DNA of 17,963 bases, taken from positions 1 through 17,963 of the forward strand of contig CALZAP010000001.1 in the NCBI GenBank assembly GCA_945614335.1, in the 5' to 3' direction. The notes beneath the pieces are model-generated. The model was not told where the DNA came from and ran no database searches. It worked only from the letters and a program-made list of their open reading frames with translations. A program made the position numbers and the translations under genes. Shown piece by piece: positions 9,786 through 17,050 of this stretch. The stretch comes from an uncultured Prevotella sp. GTDB lineage: Bacteria; Bacteroidota; Bacteroidia; Bacteroidales; Bacteroidaceae. The first letter of the stretch is position 1. Each line of letters begins with the position of its first letter.

Positions 9786-9800
9786 TAACTCCTTAACTCC
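9769..9800. repeat. TTAACTCC tandem array, 4 copies
   Basis: Four exact head-to-tail copies of TTAACTCC, followed by a broken fifth (TTATTC). They begin after TTTGTC and end 5 bases beyond the TPR stop. The same unit and left flank recur at 11812-11851 on the other side of the TPR gene, in the same orientation. Confidence 0.9.
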
Positions 9801-9805
9801 TTATT

Positions 9806-11785
9806 CTACTTCTTCGTATACTTCTTTATTATTCCATACGCCTTATACAGGCCAAGTTCTCCGGCCTTGCTGAGGTCGGCGATGGCTTTGTCTGTTTCCT
9901 TCTTGCGTATTTGCGCGAGGCCTCGGTTGTAATATGCTTCGGCGAGGTTGGGGTCGAGGGTGATGGCCTTGTCGTAGTCGGCGATGGCCTTGTCGAAGTC
10001 GCCTCGGTGGGAATGGGCATTGCCACGGTTATAGTATATAAAGGCACAGTCGGGGTTGAGGCTTATTGCCTTGTCGAGATCGTCTATCACGGTCACGAGT
10101 TTCATGTCCACCGCCTCGCTCTTGTTGCCGTCGGAGAGCATCATGATGCTGATCTGCTTCATGCGGCATGCAGCCCGTTGCCAATAGGGCAGGGGAGAGA
10201 TGCTGTCGACGGCAAGGTATGAGGTGAGGTCTTCAATGGCGTCTTGGAAGTTTTGCACAACAGTATAGGCTACAGCCCTTCTGAGGAGTATGGGGGCAGC
10301 CTTGCGCTCGTCGGTAGTCAAGGTGAGCTGGGCTGACAGAGAGGCAATGAGGTCGAAATATGTGCGGGTGGCGCGCTCGTCGAGAATAGGTGTTGTACAG
10401 CTGATATACAACGGCTTGCCTTCTGGCGTAGCACTGTTGAAAGCGTCCACGAGCCTGTCGTATGGCAAGTAGCTCTCGACCTCACTTTTCTTTCTTTCAT
10501 ACGACATCTCGTACATTGGTATTTCCTCAAGGTCGGTGCGTCGGTTCTGTACTCGTCCACGATATTCGTTCTTGTACTCGTGTTCCATTTCCTGTTCGTC
10601 TTCCACCACGAGTTGGTTGTATTTCTCCAGGTCCTGGTCGCTGCGTTTTCTCAGTTGTTTCTTGTTCAGTCGTGGTTGTATGCCGTAGAGCGACTTGTAG
10701 AGCCGTGCCTTGTATACACGGAATTCGTCGGCCTCCGCCTGTTTGGTCATGCCGAGTCGGCGGTAGCAGCTGGCGCGGCTTTGCAGTCCTGTCCAGAAGT
10801 TGGGAAACTGTTCTATTACTTTTGAGTAGTCGCGTATGGCACCGCGCAGGTTGCCAGTCTTGTCAAGAAGCAGTGCCCGGTTGTATAGTGCCATGAGGTT
10901 GTCGGGTTCAAGGTTTAGCACGAAGTCGAAGTCGGTGATGGCTCGGTTATCGTCACCCACTTGTGCGCGGAGCAGTCCTCGGTTGTAGTGTCCGAGGAAG
11001 TTGTTCGGGTCTATGTCGAGTGCCATGTCATAGTCTGCCATGGTGCCTCGGAGGTTGTTTTGGTTTACTCGAGCCAGTGCCCTGTTAAGGTAGCTTGCCA
11101 CGTTTTTTGGTTGCAGGTGAATGGCTCTGTCGAGTTGTTTCTCAGCGTCTTTCCATTTTTTCCGTGAAAGGTTGATGGATGCCAGAGCCTGCCATGTTCC
11201 GCTTTCATAAGGGTCGATGTCCACACTTTTGTTTAGCGATTCCATGGCCTTGGTAGTGTCTTTCTTGTGTATATACACTTCAGCCTGCATGGCATATCCC
11301 CTTGCGTAGCGTTTCCAGCGTGTAAGGATGGTGTCGAGGTCGTTGAGAGCGTGGTCGTAGTCTTTGTTCTGAATGCGGCATAGTGTACGGTTGTGCCATA
11401 GCGACTGGTTTTCGGGGTCGTATTTCAGTGCCCGGTCGTAGTCGGTGATGGCTTCTGAGAATTTCTGTTGCTGTATGCGCGCAAGTCCACGCAATTCGTA
11501 GATGTTGGTGATGAAAGGATTGATGGATATGGCCTGTGAGCAGTCGGCCTCGGCTCCAGTGAAGTCGTCGAGGTTATATTTTGCCACAGCTCTATAGAAC
11601 CACGGCTCGTAAAGATATGGTTTGGCGGTGATGGCCTGGTTGAAATATTGTATAGAAAGAACATAGTCTTCAAAATAGAGGGCATTACGGCCTATGATGA
11701 GTAGTCGGTCGATATTGTATTGTGCCATTGTCGTGAGTGAGCACAACAGTGCCGATAAGATGAATACTGTCTTTCTGTACAACAT
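9806..11785 (-). CDS. Large secreted tetratricopeptide-repeat protein
   Basis: A 659-residue protein with an N-terminal signal peptide (about 1-22, ending TTMAQ). A first block of about ten tetratricopeptide repeats covers roughly residues 25-360, with the usual W/Y-x-N-R-x...DYDRAL-x-x-DP signatures (for example NRALARVNQNN, NRGLLRAQVGD). A charged linker, rich in Glu, Arg and Tyr (about 365-455), separates it from a second block of about four repeats (about 495-650) that includes YYNRGNAHSHRGDFDKAIADYDKA. TPR arrays hold protein partners; no enzyme domain is visible. The ATG at 11785 is preferred over a TTG at 11803, which would put six residues before a good signal peptide. It is the last gene after SPOR-ruvX-def, but the 84-base gap to def holds a repeat array, so it may be partly uncoupled. 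Partner and function unknown. Confidence 0.9.
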   Translation of the reverse strand: MLYRKTVFILSALLCSLTTMAQYNIDRLLIIGRNALYFEDYVLSIQYFNQAITAKPYLYEPWFYRAVAKYNLDDFTGAEADCSQAISINPFITNIYELRGLARIQQQKFSEAITDYDRALKYDPENQSLWHNRTLCRIQNKDYDHALNDLDTILTRWKRYARGYAMQAEVYIHKKDTTKAMESLNKSVDIDPYESGTWQALASINLSRKKWKDAEKQLDRAIHLQPKNVASYLNRALARVNQNNLRGTMADYDMALDIDPNNFLGHYNRGLLRAQVGDDNRAITDFDFVLNLEPDNLMALYNRALLLDKTGNLRGAIRDYSKVIEQFPNFWTGLQSRASCYRRLGMTKQAEADEFRVYKARLYKSLYGIQPRLNKKQLRKRSDQDLEKYNQLVVEDEQEMEHEYKNEYRGRVQNRRTDLEEIPMYEMSYERKKSEVESYLPYDRLVDAFNSATPEGKPLYISCTTPILDERATRTYFDLIASLSAQLTLTTDERKAAPILLRRAVAYTVVQNFQDAIEDLTSYLAVDSISPLPYWQRAACRMKQISIMMLSDGNKSEAVDMKLVTVIDDLDKAISLNPDCAFIYYNRGNAHSHRGDFDKAIADYDKAITLDPNLAEAYYNRGLAQIRKKETDKAIADLSKAGELGLYKAYGIIKKYTKK

Positions 11786-11811
11786 TTCAAAATAGTTTTT
11801 CAAGTTTTGTC

Positions 11812-11851
11812 TTAACTCCTTAACTCCTTAACTCCTTAACTCCTTAACTCC
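11812..11851. repeat. TTAACTCC tandem array, 5 copies
   Basis: Five exact copies of TTAACTCC follow TTTTGTC and end in CCCC. They lie between the def stop (11870) and the TPR start, 26 bases upstream of the TPR ATG. In the minus-strand transcript this reads as repeated GGAGTTAA, so each junction contains AAGGAG. Confidence 0.9.
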
Positions 11852-11869
11852 CCCCAATAAAGATGAGAA

Positions 11870-12433
11870 TTATTTTCTGGGTAGAAGTTTTGTTTTGTAG
11901 CCGCAGCGGAAGCGTCCCTGTAGCAGGGCCTTGAGCTTGTTTTTTATCAGCTGTTTGCGCAGGGGCGAGATGCGGTCGACAAACATTTTTCCGTCGAGGT
12001 GGTCAAACTCATGCTGCATGCATCGTGCGAGGAATCCGTCAACCCACTCGTCGTGTGGCTGGAAGTCAGTGTCGAGATATTCCACACGTATGCGTTTCGG
12101 TCGTGTCACCTTTTCGTGTATGGCCGGCAGCGAGAGGCATCCCTCTTCCTGTGAGTCTGTTTCAGTGTCGTCGTATTCAACAATGTATGGATTGATATAT
12201 GCTTTTCTGAATCCGTCGTATTCCGGCATGTCGTCTTTCAGCACGTCGAGGTCTATGACCACAAGGCGTATGTCCTTGCCTATCTGTGGAGCCGCAAGTC
12301 CGACGCCGTCGGCTTGGGTGAGTGTTTCAAACATGTCGCTAATGAGTTGCTTGAGGTCAGGATAGTCGGCAGTGATGTCTTGAGCCTCTTTCCTAAGCAC
12401 GGGCTGGCCGTAAGTATAAATAGGTAAAATCAT
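11870..12433 (-). CDS. def: Peptide deformylase
   Basis: A 187-residue peptide deformylase, a cytoplasmic metalloenzyme that removes the formyl group from new protein N-termini. The three family motifs are intact: GVGLAAPQIG (43-52), EGCLS (97-101, metal ligand Cys99) and QHEFDHLDG (140-148, with metal ligands His141 and His145 and catalytic Glu142). Length is normal for the Bacteroidetes type, with a short basic C-terminal extension (KTKLLPRK). The ATG at 12433 lies 3 bases after the ruvX stop, so the genes are almost certainly cotranscribed. Confidence is high. Confidence 0.97.
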   Translation of the reverse strand: MILPIYTYGQPVLRKEAQDITADYPDLKQLISDMFETLTQADGVGLAAPQIGKDIRLVVIDLDVLKDDMPEYDGFRKAYINPYIVEYDDTETDSQEEGCLSLPAIHEKVTRPKRIRVEYLDTDFQPHDEWVDGFLARCMQHEFDHLDGKMFVDRISPLRKQLIKNKLKALLQGRFRCGYKTKLLPRK

Positions 12434-12436
12434 TTT

Positions 12437-12862
12437 TTAATGTTGAAATTTGATTTTTGAATTCATATAGTCCTGAAGGATGATGGTGGCGCTTATTTCG
12501 TCGACGAGAGCCTTGTCCTGTCTTGCTTTCTTTTTCAGTCCTCCATCGAGCATGGCCTTATGTGCCAATACGGATGTGAATCTCTCGTCATAGAATTCCA
12601 CGGGTATGTGCGGCAGCACTTTCTTCAGCTTTTCTACAAATGCCTTTACGCGTGGCAGGTTTTCGCTTGGCTTGCCGTTGGGTTGCATAGGCTCCCCCAC
12701 AACAAACAGTTCCACCTCTTCGCGCGAGGTGTAGTCCTTCAGGAAAGCGATGAGTTCAGACGTAGGGACGGTCGCCAATCCCCCTGGTATGATTTTCAGG
12801 GGATCGGTGACCGCCAGTCCACATCTTTTCTTTCCGTAGTCGACAGAAAGTATTCTTGCCAT
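12437..12862 (-). CDS. ruvX: RuvX/YqgF RNase H-fold nuclease
   Basis: A 141-residue member of the YqgF/RuvX family, linked to processing of the 16S rRNA 5' end and proposed to resolve Holliday junctions. The RNase H-like fold is marked by SVDYGKKRCGLAVTD (6-20, catalytic Asp8), VVGEPMQPNGKPSE (54-67), YDERFTS (91-97) and DEISATIILQDY (121-132, Asp121). All acidic residues expected at the active site are present. The start at 12862 lies 6 bases after the stop of the SPOR gene and the stop is 3 bases before def, so it is the middle gene of a tight operon. Confidence 0.94.
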   Translation of the reverse strand: MARILSVDYGKKRCGLAVTDPLKIIPGGLATVPTSELIAFLKDYTSREEVELFVVGEPMQPNGKPSENLPRVKAFVEKLKKVLPHIPVEFYDERFTSVLAHKAMLDGGLKKKARQDKALVDEISATIILQDYMNSKIKFQH

Positions 12863-12868
12863 TATGCT

Positions 12869-13351
12869 TTATTTTGCGAGCAACCAGGCGTCTGGATATT
12901 TAGCCCTGAAATCGTTGCGGCTTGCTGTTGCCTCAGACTTGCTGTCGAATGTAGCTGCAACAACACGGTACATGTTTCTGCTCTCGTTCTTTACTATCTG
13001 TGCGTCGTAGCCCCTGTCTTTCAGCTGAGCCTGAAGGCCCTCTGCATTGGCCAGGACAGAGAATGAACCAACCACAACGCTGAAATTCTTGAGTCCTGAA
13101 CCGCTGACGAGCGAGTAGTTCTCCTGACGAACCTGCACGTTGTCCAGGTTGTCAACCACGCGTGTCTCAGAAACTGTCTTTGTCTCCACTGGTGCCACTA
13201 CGTTCACTGGTGCCTGTTGTGTTTCCACGGGTTGTGTCTCCTGTGCCTTAGCTTTCTCGTAAGCCTTCTTATAAGCGCTCTCGCTGGATTTACAACCTGT
13301 CATTGCCAACGCTGCGCAAATAGTCGCGCACACTACAAAATACTTTTTCAT
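12869..13351 (-). CDS. SPOR-domain lipoprotein
   Basis: A 160-residue cell-envelope protein. Residues 1-19 are a lipoprotein signal peptide with lipobox MTGC, making Cys20 the lipid-bearing residue. A short linker rich in Ala, Glu, Gln and Val (about 28-80) leads to a C-terminal SPOR domain (about 88-160: FSVVVGSFSVLANAEGLQAQL ... YRVVAATFDSKSEA). SPOR domains bind peptidoglycan stripped of its stem peptides, mostly at the division site, so a role in septal wall binding is likely. It lacks a second enzymatic domain. It is the first gene of the SPOR-ruvX-def-TPR operon, divergent from the YtxH operon. The ATG at 13351 follows an A/T-rich leader (AATAACAATAAACAGAAAT). Confidence 0.92.
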   Translation of the reverse strand: MKKYFVVCATICAALAMTGCKSSESAYKKAYEKAKAQETQPVETQQAPVNVVAPVETKTVSETRVVDNLDNVQVRQENYSLVSGSGLKNFSVVVGSFSVLANAEGLQAQLKDRGYDAQIVKNESRNMYRVVAATFDSKSEATASRNDFRAKYPDAWLLAK

Positions 13352-13411
13352 ATTTCTGTTTATTGTTATTGAATTAATACTTTATTTCTGTGAATTTGTC
13401 GTATGACCTTG

Positions 13412-13419
13412 CGAAATTA
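13412..13419 (-). promoter_or_regulatory. Near-match -7 box upstream of the SPOR gene
   Basis: The minus strand reads TAATTTCG, one base away from TAnnTTTG, 61 bases upstream of the ATG. It is the best candidate in this region but not an exact match. Confidence 0.35.
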
Positions 13420-13535
13420 CTAATAATTCGTGAAATACGAGCATAAATGCTGCATAAAGTTTGTTAAATCAGGAAAAACAAATGAATTTAACAAAAAATC
13501 ACGCGAAAAACTATTGCTGTTTCGATAAAAATGCC

Positions 13536-13543
13536 TATATTTG
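13536..13543 (+). promoter_or_regulatory. Promoter -7 box for the YtxH operon
   Basis: TATATTTG matches TAnnTTTG exactly, 53 bases upstream of the ATG at 13596. A TTG at 13514-13516, 19 bases further up, could serve as the -33 element. The stretch 13352-13595 between the divergent operons is A/T-rich and otherwise holds nothing I can name. Confidence 0.65.
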
Positions 13544-13595
13544 CCACAACTTTAGAGGTAAAAAATAGTATCAAACAATTTAAAGGTTATTTATC

Positions 13596-13808
13596 ATGAA
13601 AAGTTTAGGTTATGTAGGCGCTTTCCTCGGAGGCGCAATTGCCGGAGCCGTTATCGGACTGCTCGTGGCACCGGAGAAGGGTAAGGATACCCGCTCAAAG
13701 ATTTCTGAAACTGTCGACGACTTCCTCCGTAAGCACAATGTAAAGCTCTCGCGCAAGGACGTTGACGACTTGGTAGACGACATTCAAGAAGTAACGCCAG
13801 CTGAGTAA
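13596..13808 (+). CDS. YtxH-domain small membrane protein
   Basis: A 70-residue protein. Residues 5-25 form a membrane helix with a glycine-zipper pattern (GAFLGGAIAGAVIGLLVAP), followed directly by PEKGKDTRSK and an amphipathic, charged C-terminus. This is the YtxH layout (a single helix, then APxxGxxxR). YtxH proteins are small stress-associated membrane proteins; in E. coli the similarly built YqjD/ElaB proteins bind ribosomes at the membrane in stationary phase. It is the first gene of a four-gene operon, 7 bases before the next start, with a promoter box at 13536. Confidence 0.9.
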   Translation: MKSLGYVGAFLGGAIAGAVIGLLVAPEKGKDTRSKISETVDDFLRKHNVKLSRKDVDDLVDDIQEVTPAE

Positions 13809-13815
13809 GTAGCTT

Positions 13816-14169
13816 ATGGCAATGTTTTCAAACGATAAGAACATCGAGACTATTGCCCAACTGGTAGAGGCTCTGAAAGACTACATCGAGCTTGAGAAAG
13901 ACTATCTGAAGCTCGATGTGGTCGACAAGGCCGTACGCCTTTTGACGGCTGCCTCGCTGTTTGTTGTAAGTTTTCTCTTTGCTCTTGCCATTATGCTGTA
14001 TGCATCGTTTGCCGCTGTATACTGGATGGCTCCGTTTATGGGCACGGCTGAGGCATTTGCAATTATGGGCGGCGTATATCTGTTGCTGCTCTTCATTATT
14101 ATATTTTTCCGTAAACCTCTCATCGAGCGTCCGTTGGTGAGATGTTTCGCAAATATTCTATTAAGTTGA
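13816..14169 (+). CDS. Holin-III-like (YqjE-type) two-helix membrane protein
   Basis: A 117-residue protein. A charged N-terminal amphipathic helix (about 8-37: IETIAQLVEALKDYIELEKDY, LKLDVVDKAV) precedes two membrane helices (about 42-70 and 77-98), followed by a short basic region (FFRKPLIERPLVR). This matches the 'phage holin family' / holin superfamily III type, of which E. coli YqjE is a chromosomal member. Despite the family name there is no phage gene nearby, so a lysis role is unlikely. ATGs at 13816 and 13822 are both possible starts. The gap to the next start at 14175 is 5 bases. Confidence 0.82.
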   Translation: MAMFSNDKNIETIAQLVEALKDYIELEKDYLKLDVVDKAVRLLTAASLFVVSFLFALAIMLYASFAAVYWMAPFMGTAEAFAIMGGVYLLLLFIIIFFRKPLIERPLVRCFANILLS

Positions 14170-14174
14170 AAGCC

Positions 14175-14438
14175 ATGACAAAAACTACTATTGTTCGCAA
14201 CCTGGAAGATATTCAGCTAAGAAAAGACGAGCTTCAGGCCTCTCTCACCCAAAGTCGCGAGAAGGTCTCTGGACTTTGGCGCGAACTGACAACCGTGAAG
14301 CCTACCAACGACAAGGGGGAGATGGTGTCGGGTATTATCAGCAAGGGAATCATGGCTTTCGATATGGTTTTGGTGATTACAAAGCTCTATCGCCGATACG
14401 GCACGCTGTTTAAACGAAAGAAGAAACGTTTGTTATGA
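14175..14438 (+). CDS. Small YqjK-like protein of unknown function
   Basis: An 87-residue protein. The N-terminal half (MTKTTIVRNLEDIQLRKDEL and the following ASLTQSREKVSGLW) is a charged, heptad-like helix. A short hydrophobic stretch (about 57-69: GIMAFDMVLVITK) then leads to a very basic tail (RYGTLFKRKKKRLL). The layout and its place after a YqjE-like gene resemble E. coli YqjK; primary similarity is slight, so this is inference. I prefer the ATG at 14175, 5 bases after the previous stop, over one at 14142 that would overlap the previous gene by 28 bases. The stop overlaps the next start (ATGA), which implies coupled translation with the aminopeptidase. Confidence 0.75.
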   Translation: MTKTTIVRNLEDIQLRKDELQASLTQSREKVSGLWRELTTVKPTNDKGEMVSGIISKGIMAFDMVLVITKLYRRYGTLFKRKKKRLL

Positions 14439-16915
14439 AATATTGTTTCGGGGTGAGGGTTCTCGCCTCTTTATTATTGGCTCTTTTTCCGTCTTGTCTT
14501 ATGGCAAATGTGCTTGATGCAGGAGTAAGCAAGAGGTTGGCGGAAACCAGGGCCAACGTCATCTCCAATGTGGAATATTCTATAGACATCACCATTGTCG
14601 ACGACATCCAAAAAGACATTCATGGTGAAGTCTCTGTTTGCTTTGAGAAAAACGATGACTCCGACCTTGTGCTCGACTTCTGCGGAAAACAACTGAAGAA
14701 CGAGGGATTGGTAAACGGTAGCCAAAGGAAGGTGTCGTTCGCAAATGAGCATATCGTGATTCCGGGAAAATGGTTGCGCCGCGGACGGAATGAAGTGAGG
14801 CTGTCGTTTGTTGCGGCAGACAGTTACCTTAACCGGAATGCTGACTATCTATACACATTATTCGTGCCAGACCATGCCCGCAGCATGTTTCCCTGCTTTG
14901 ACCAGCCAGACCTCAAGGCGAAATACTCTTTGACGCTGAAAATGCCCGACACATGGACTGCCATATCCACGGGAAAGTCCAAAGAGGAAACGGTGGAGGG
15001 TAGGGTGAAGACCATGAAGTTTGACACCACGCCTCCTATTCCCACTTATCTGTTTTCGTTCACTGCGGGTGCTTTCCGCAAGGCCACAGCCGAGCGCGAC
15101 GGCTTGTCAATGACGGCACTTTACCGCGAAACCGATGAAAAAAAGGTGGCACAGCTCGATACGATTTTCAGCCATGTGGCTTTTGCCGTGCGTTGGCTTG
15201 AAGAATATACAGGAATGAAAATGCCATTCCCGAAATACGACCTTGCTATAATCCCAGGCTATCAGTTTGGAGGCATGGAGCACCCCGGTGCCATACAGTA
15301 TCTCGACCGCACTATGTTTCTCGGTAACGAACCGACACAGGAAGAGGAACTGAAACGTTTCGAACTGCTGGCCCATGAGACGGCCCACCTCTGGTTTGGG
15401 GATATGGTGACCATGAGATGGTTTGACGACGTGTGGACAAAAGAGGTGTTTGCCAACTTCTTCGCGGCAAAGATGTGTAAGGAGAAATATCCCCATATCA
15501 ACCAGGACATCAGCTTCTTGAAGATGTATCAGTCGGCTGCCCTCTCGACCGACCGCACACAAGGCACCCATCCCATTCAGCAACCCCTCGACAACCTGAA
15601 TTCCGCCGGCCTTCTCTACGGCAATATCATCTACGACAAGGCACCGGTGATGATGCGGAAGATGGAACAGCTCATCGGCAAGGAAGACTTCAAGAAAGGC
15701 ATTAGGGAGTATTTGCGCACTTTCGCCTATCTCAATGCCACTTGGGACGAACTCGTGGACATACTTCATCGTGCCAATCCTTCGGCACAGGTGAAATTGT
15801 TCAGCCACGTGTGGGTGAAGGAAAAAGGCATGCCATACATTAATGTAAGATATGAGAACAACAAAATCGTCGTTTCACAGACCGACCCCTGGGGGCGTGG
15901 ACTTGTATGGCCGCAGACGTTGAAAATAGGAGTCGTAAGCCAACCCAAGTCTGACTCTTGTCCGTTGGATATTGACACTCTGACCGTTGAGCTCCTGCAG
16001 CAATGTCACGAGATAAACTGTAAGGAAGAGCCTTGGCTCATACTGCCAAACCTCGACGGATATGGCTATGGCAAGTTTGTTGTGGCACAGCCAGACGCCA
16101 AAAAGATGGAAAGCATATACCGAAGGCTTTCCGACACAGGAAGGATTGCGGTGCTGATGACCCTTTATGAGAACGGCATGACACCTTGGCGACTTGCCAT
16201 CGACGACGACAACCAGCTCATATCGTCGTTGGCGTGCAGTTATCTCTACAAGTTGCTTCGCGACATGAATTCGCGGGATAGGGAAGAGAGCGAGGCTTAT
16301 CTGCTTTCACTTTGCAACTCCACCGGCAAGGTGGCATTGCATCAGTCATTGGCCCGACTGCTGTCGGCTGTGGCCATGTCGCCCAATACCATAGCCCAGA
16401 TGTATGAGGTGTGGAATTCGGAGGCGGACACCTTGCTTAATGCACGCGACTATATGGCAATGTCATATCGGTTAGCGTTGATGATGCCTGAAAAGCATGA
16501 TGTCATTGTAGACAGGCAGGGCCAACGGCTGAAAAGCGAAGACCTAAGGCGAGAGTACGACTTCGTGAGCCGCGGCTGCAATCCCGACCTTATGGTTCAA
16601 GACAGCCTGTTCTATGGACTTCGTGATGTGTCAAACCGCCGCATCGAGCCTTGGACTTGCCAACTGCTGAAACTCTTGACCGACGAGACCAGAATGCCGA
16701 AGAACGCAAAATATGTAATGCCGGCGCTTGAACTCGTGGAGGAGATACGCGAAACCGGCGGCATCTTCTTCCCCGCCAATTGGCTGAATGCCCTGCTTGT
16801 GTCACAGCGCAGCCCAAAGGTAAGGCAGGCAGTGGAACAATTCCTCGATGCACATCCGCACTTCCCCGTGGCATTAAGAAACAAGCTTTTAGAGGCGGCG
16901 AGCAACCTCTTTTGA
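14435..16915 (+). CDS. Secreted M1-family aminopeptidase
   Basis: An 826-residue gluzincin of the M1 family, which removes N-terminal residues from peptides. Residues 1-24 are a signal peptide (cleavage near LMA), so it acts in the periplasm or envelope. An N-terminal beta-domain (about 40-215) includes PCFDQPDLKAKYSL, typical of M1. The catalytic domain has the exopeptidase motif GGMEHPGAI (279-287; GAMEN in most members), the zinc site HETAH (314-318) with Glu337 in WTKEVFANFF, and the likely catalytic Tyr400 in IIYDKAP. Pro/aromatic strands after about 450 and a long helical C-terminus complete it. It is the last gene of the YtxH operon; its ATG at 14435 overlaps the previous stop by 4 bases. 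The GGMEH form differs from the textbook motif by Asn to His. Family call secure; specificity unknown. Confidence 0.95.
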   Translation: MKYCFGVRVLASLLLALFPSCLMANVLDAGVSKRLAETRANVISNVEYSIDITIVDDIQKDIHGEVSVCFEKNDDSDLVLDFCGKQLKNEGLVNGSQRKVSFANEHIVIPGKWLRRGRNEVRLSFVAADSYLNRNADYLYTLFVPDHARSMFPCFDQPDLKAKYSLTLKMPDTWTAISTGKSKEETVEGRVKTMKFDTTPPIPTYLFSFTAGAFRKATAERDGLSMTALYRETDEKKVAQLDTIFSHVAFAVRWLEEYTGMKMPFPKYDLAIIPGYQFGGMEHPGAIQYLDRTMFLGNEPTQEEELKRFELLAHETAHLWFGDMVTMRWFDDVWTKEVFANFFAAKMCKEKYPHINQDISFLKMYQSAALSTDRTQGTHPIQQPLDNLNSAGLLYGNIIYDKAPVMMRKMEQLIGKEDFKKGIREYLRTFAYLNATWDELVDILHRANPSAQVKLFSHVWVKEKGMPYINVRYENNKIVVSQTDPWGRGLVWPQTLKIGVVSQPKSDSCPLDIDTLTVELLQQCHEINCKEEPWLILPNLDGYGYGKFVVAQPDAKKMESIYRRLSDTGRIAVLMTLYENGMTPWRLAIDDDNQLISSLACSYLYKLLRDMNSRDREESEAYLLSLCNSTGKVALHQSLARLLSAVAMSPNTIAQMYEVWNSEADTLLNARDYMAMSYRLALMMPEKHDVIVDRQGQRLKSEDLRREYDFVSRGCNPDLMVQDSLFYGLRDVSNRRIEPWTCQLLKLLTDETRMPKNAKYVMPALELVEEIRETGGIFFPANWLNALLVSQRSPKVRQAVEQFLDAHPHFPVALRNKLLEAASNLF

Positions 16916-16960
16916 ATGTGAATCTCACGTCACAACAATTGTTACGTCGCGACGCAACAA

Positions 16961-16982
16961 AACTCCTTAACTCCTTAACTCC
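16961..16982. repeat. TTAACTCC tandem array, about 2.75 copies
   Basis: A partial AACTCC (16961-16966) is followed by two exact TTAACTCC units and then CC and an A-rich tract. It lies in the 135-base gap between the convergent M1 and rpsP genes, just before their shared terminator, in the same orientation as the other arrays. Confidence 0.8.
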
Positions 16983-16987
16983 CCAAA

Positions 16988-17029
16988 TAAAAAAATACAG
17001 AAGCGAGAGTCGCTTCTGTATTTTTTTTT
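16988..17029. terminator. Two-way terminator between the M1 gene and rpsP
   Basis: An 11-base perfect stem (TACAGAAGCGA at 16996-17006 with 17010-17020) has a 3-base loop. It is flanked by a run of A on the left (16988-16995) and T on the right (17021-17029). The A and T runs extend the pairing and provide a U-tract in both directions, so it suits both convergent genes. Confidence 0.92.
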
Positions 17030-17050
17030 GTTTTTCCGAAAACCTAATGG

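Noticed and set aside
9769..9800. CRISPR-like array
   Set aside because: The units are 8 bases, strictly head-to-tail, with no spacers and no cas genes nearby.
13816..14169. Prophage lysis gene
   Set aside because: The holin family name alone suggests it, but the gene sits in a chromosomal operon with YtxH and an aminopeptidase, with no phage genes around.
14435..14510. Lipoprotein signal on the M1 aminopeptidase at Cys21
   Set aside because: The residues before it (LFPSC) do not fit a lipobox well; an ordinary signal peptide cut after LMA is more likely.
15107..15808. 233-codon open frame antisense to the M1 aminopeptidase
   Set aside because: It covers the catalytic region of a well-supported gene on the other strand and resembles no protein I know.
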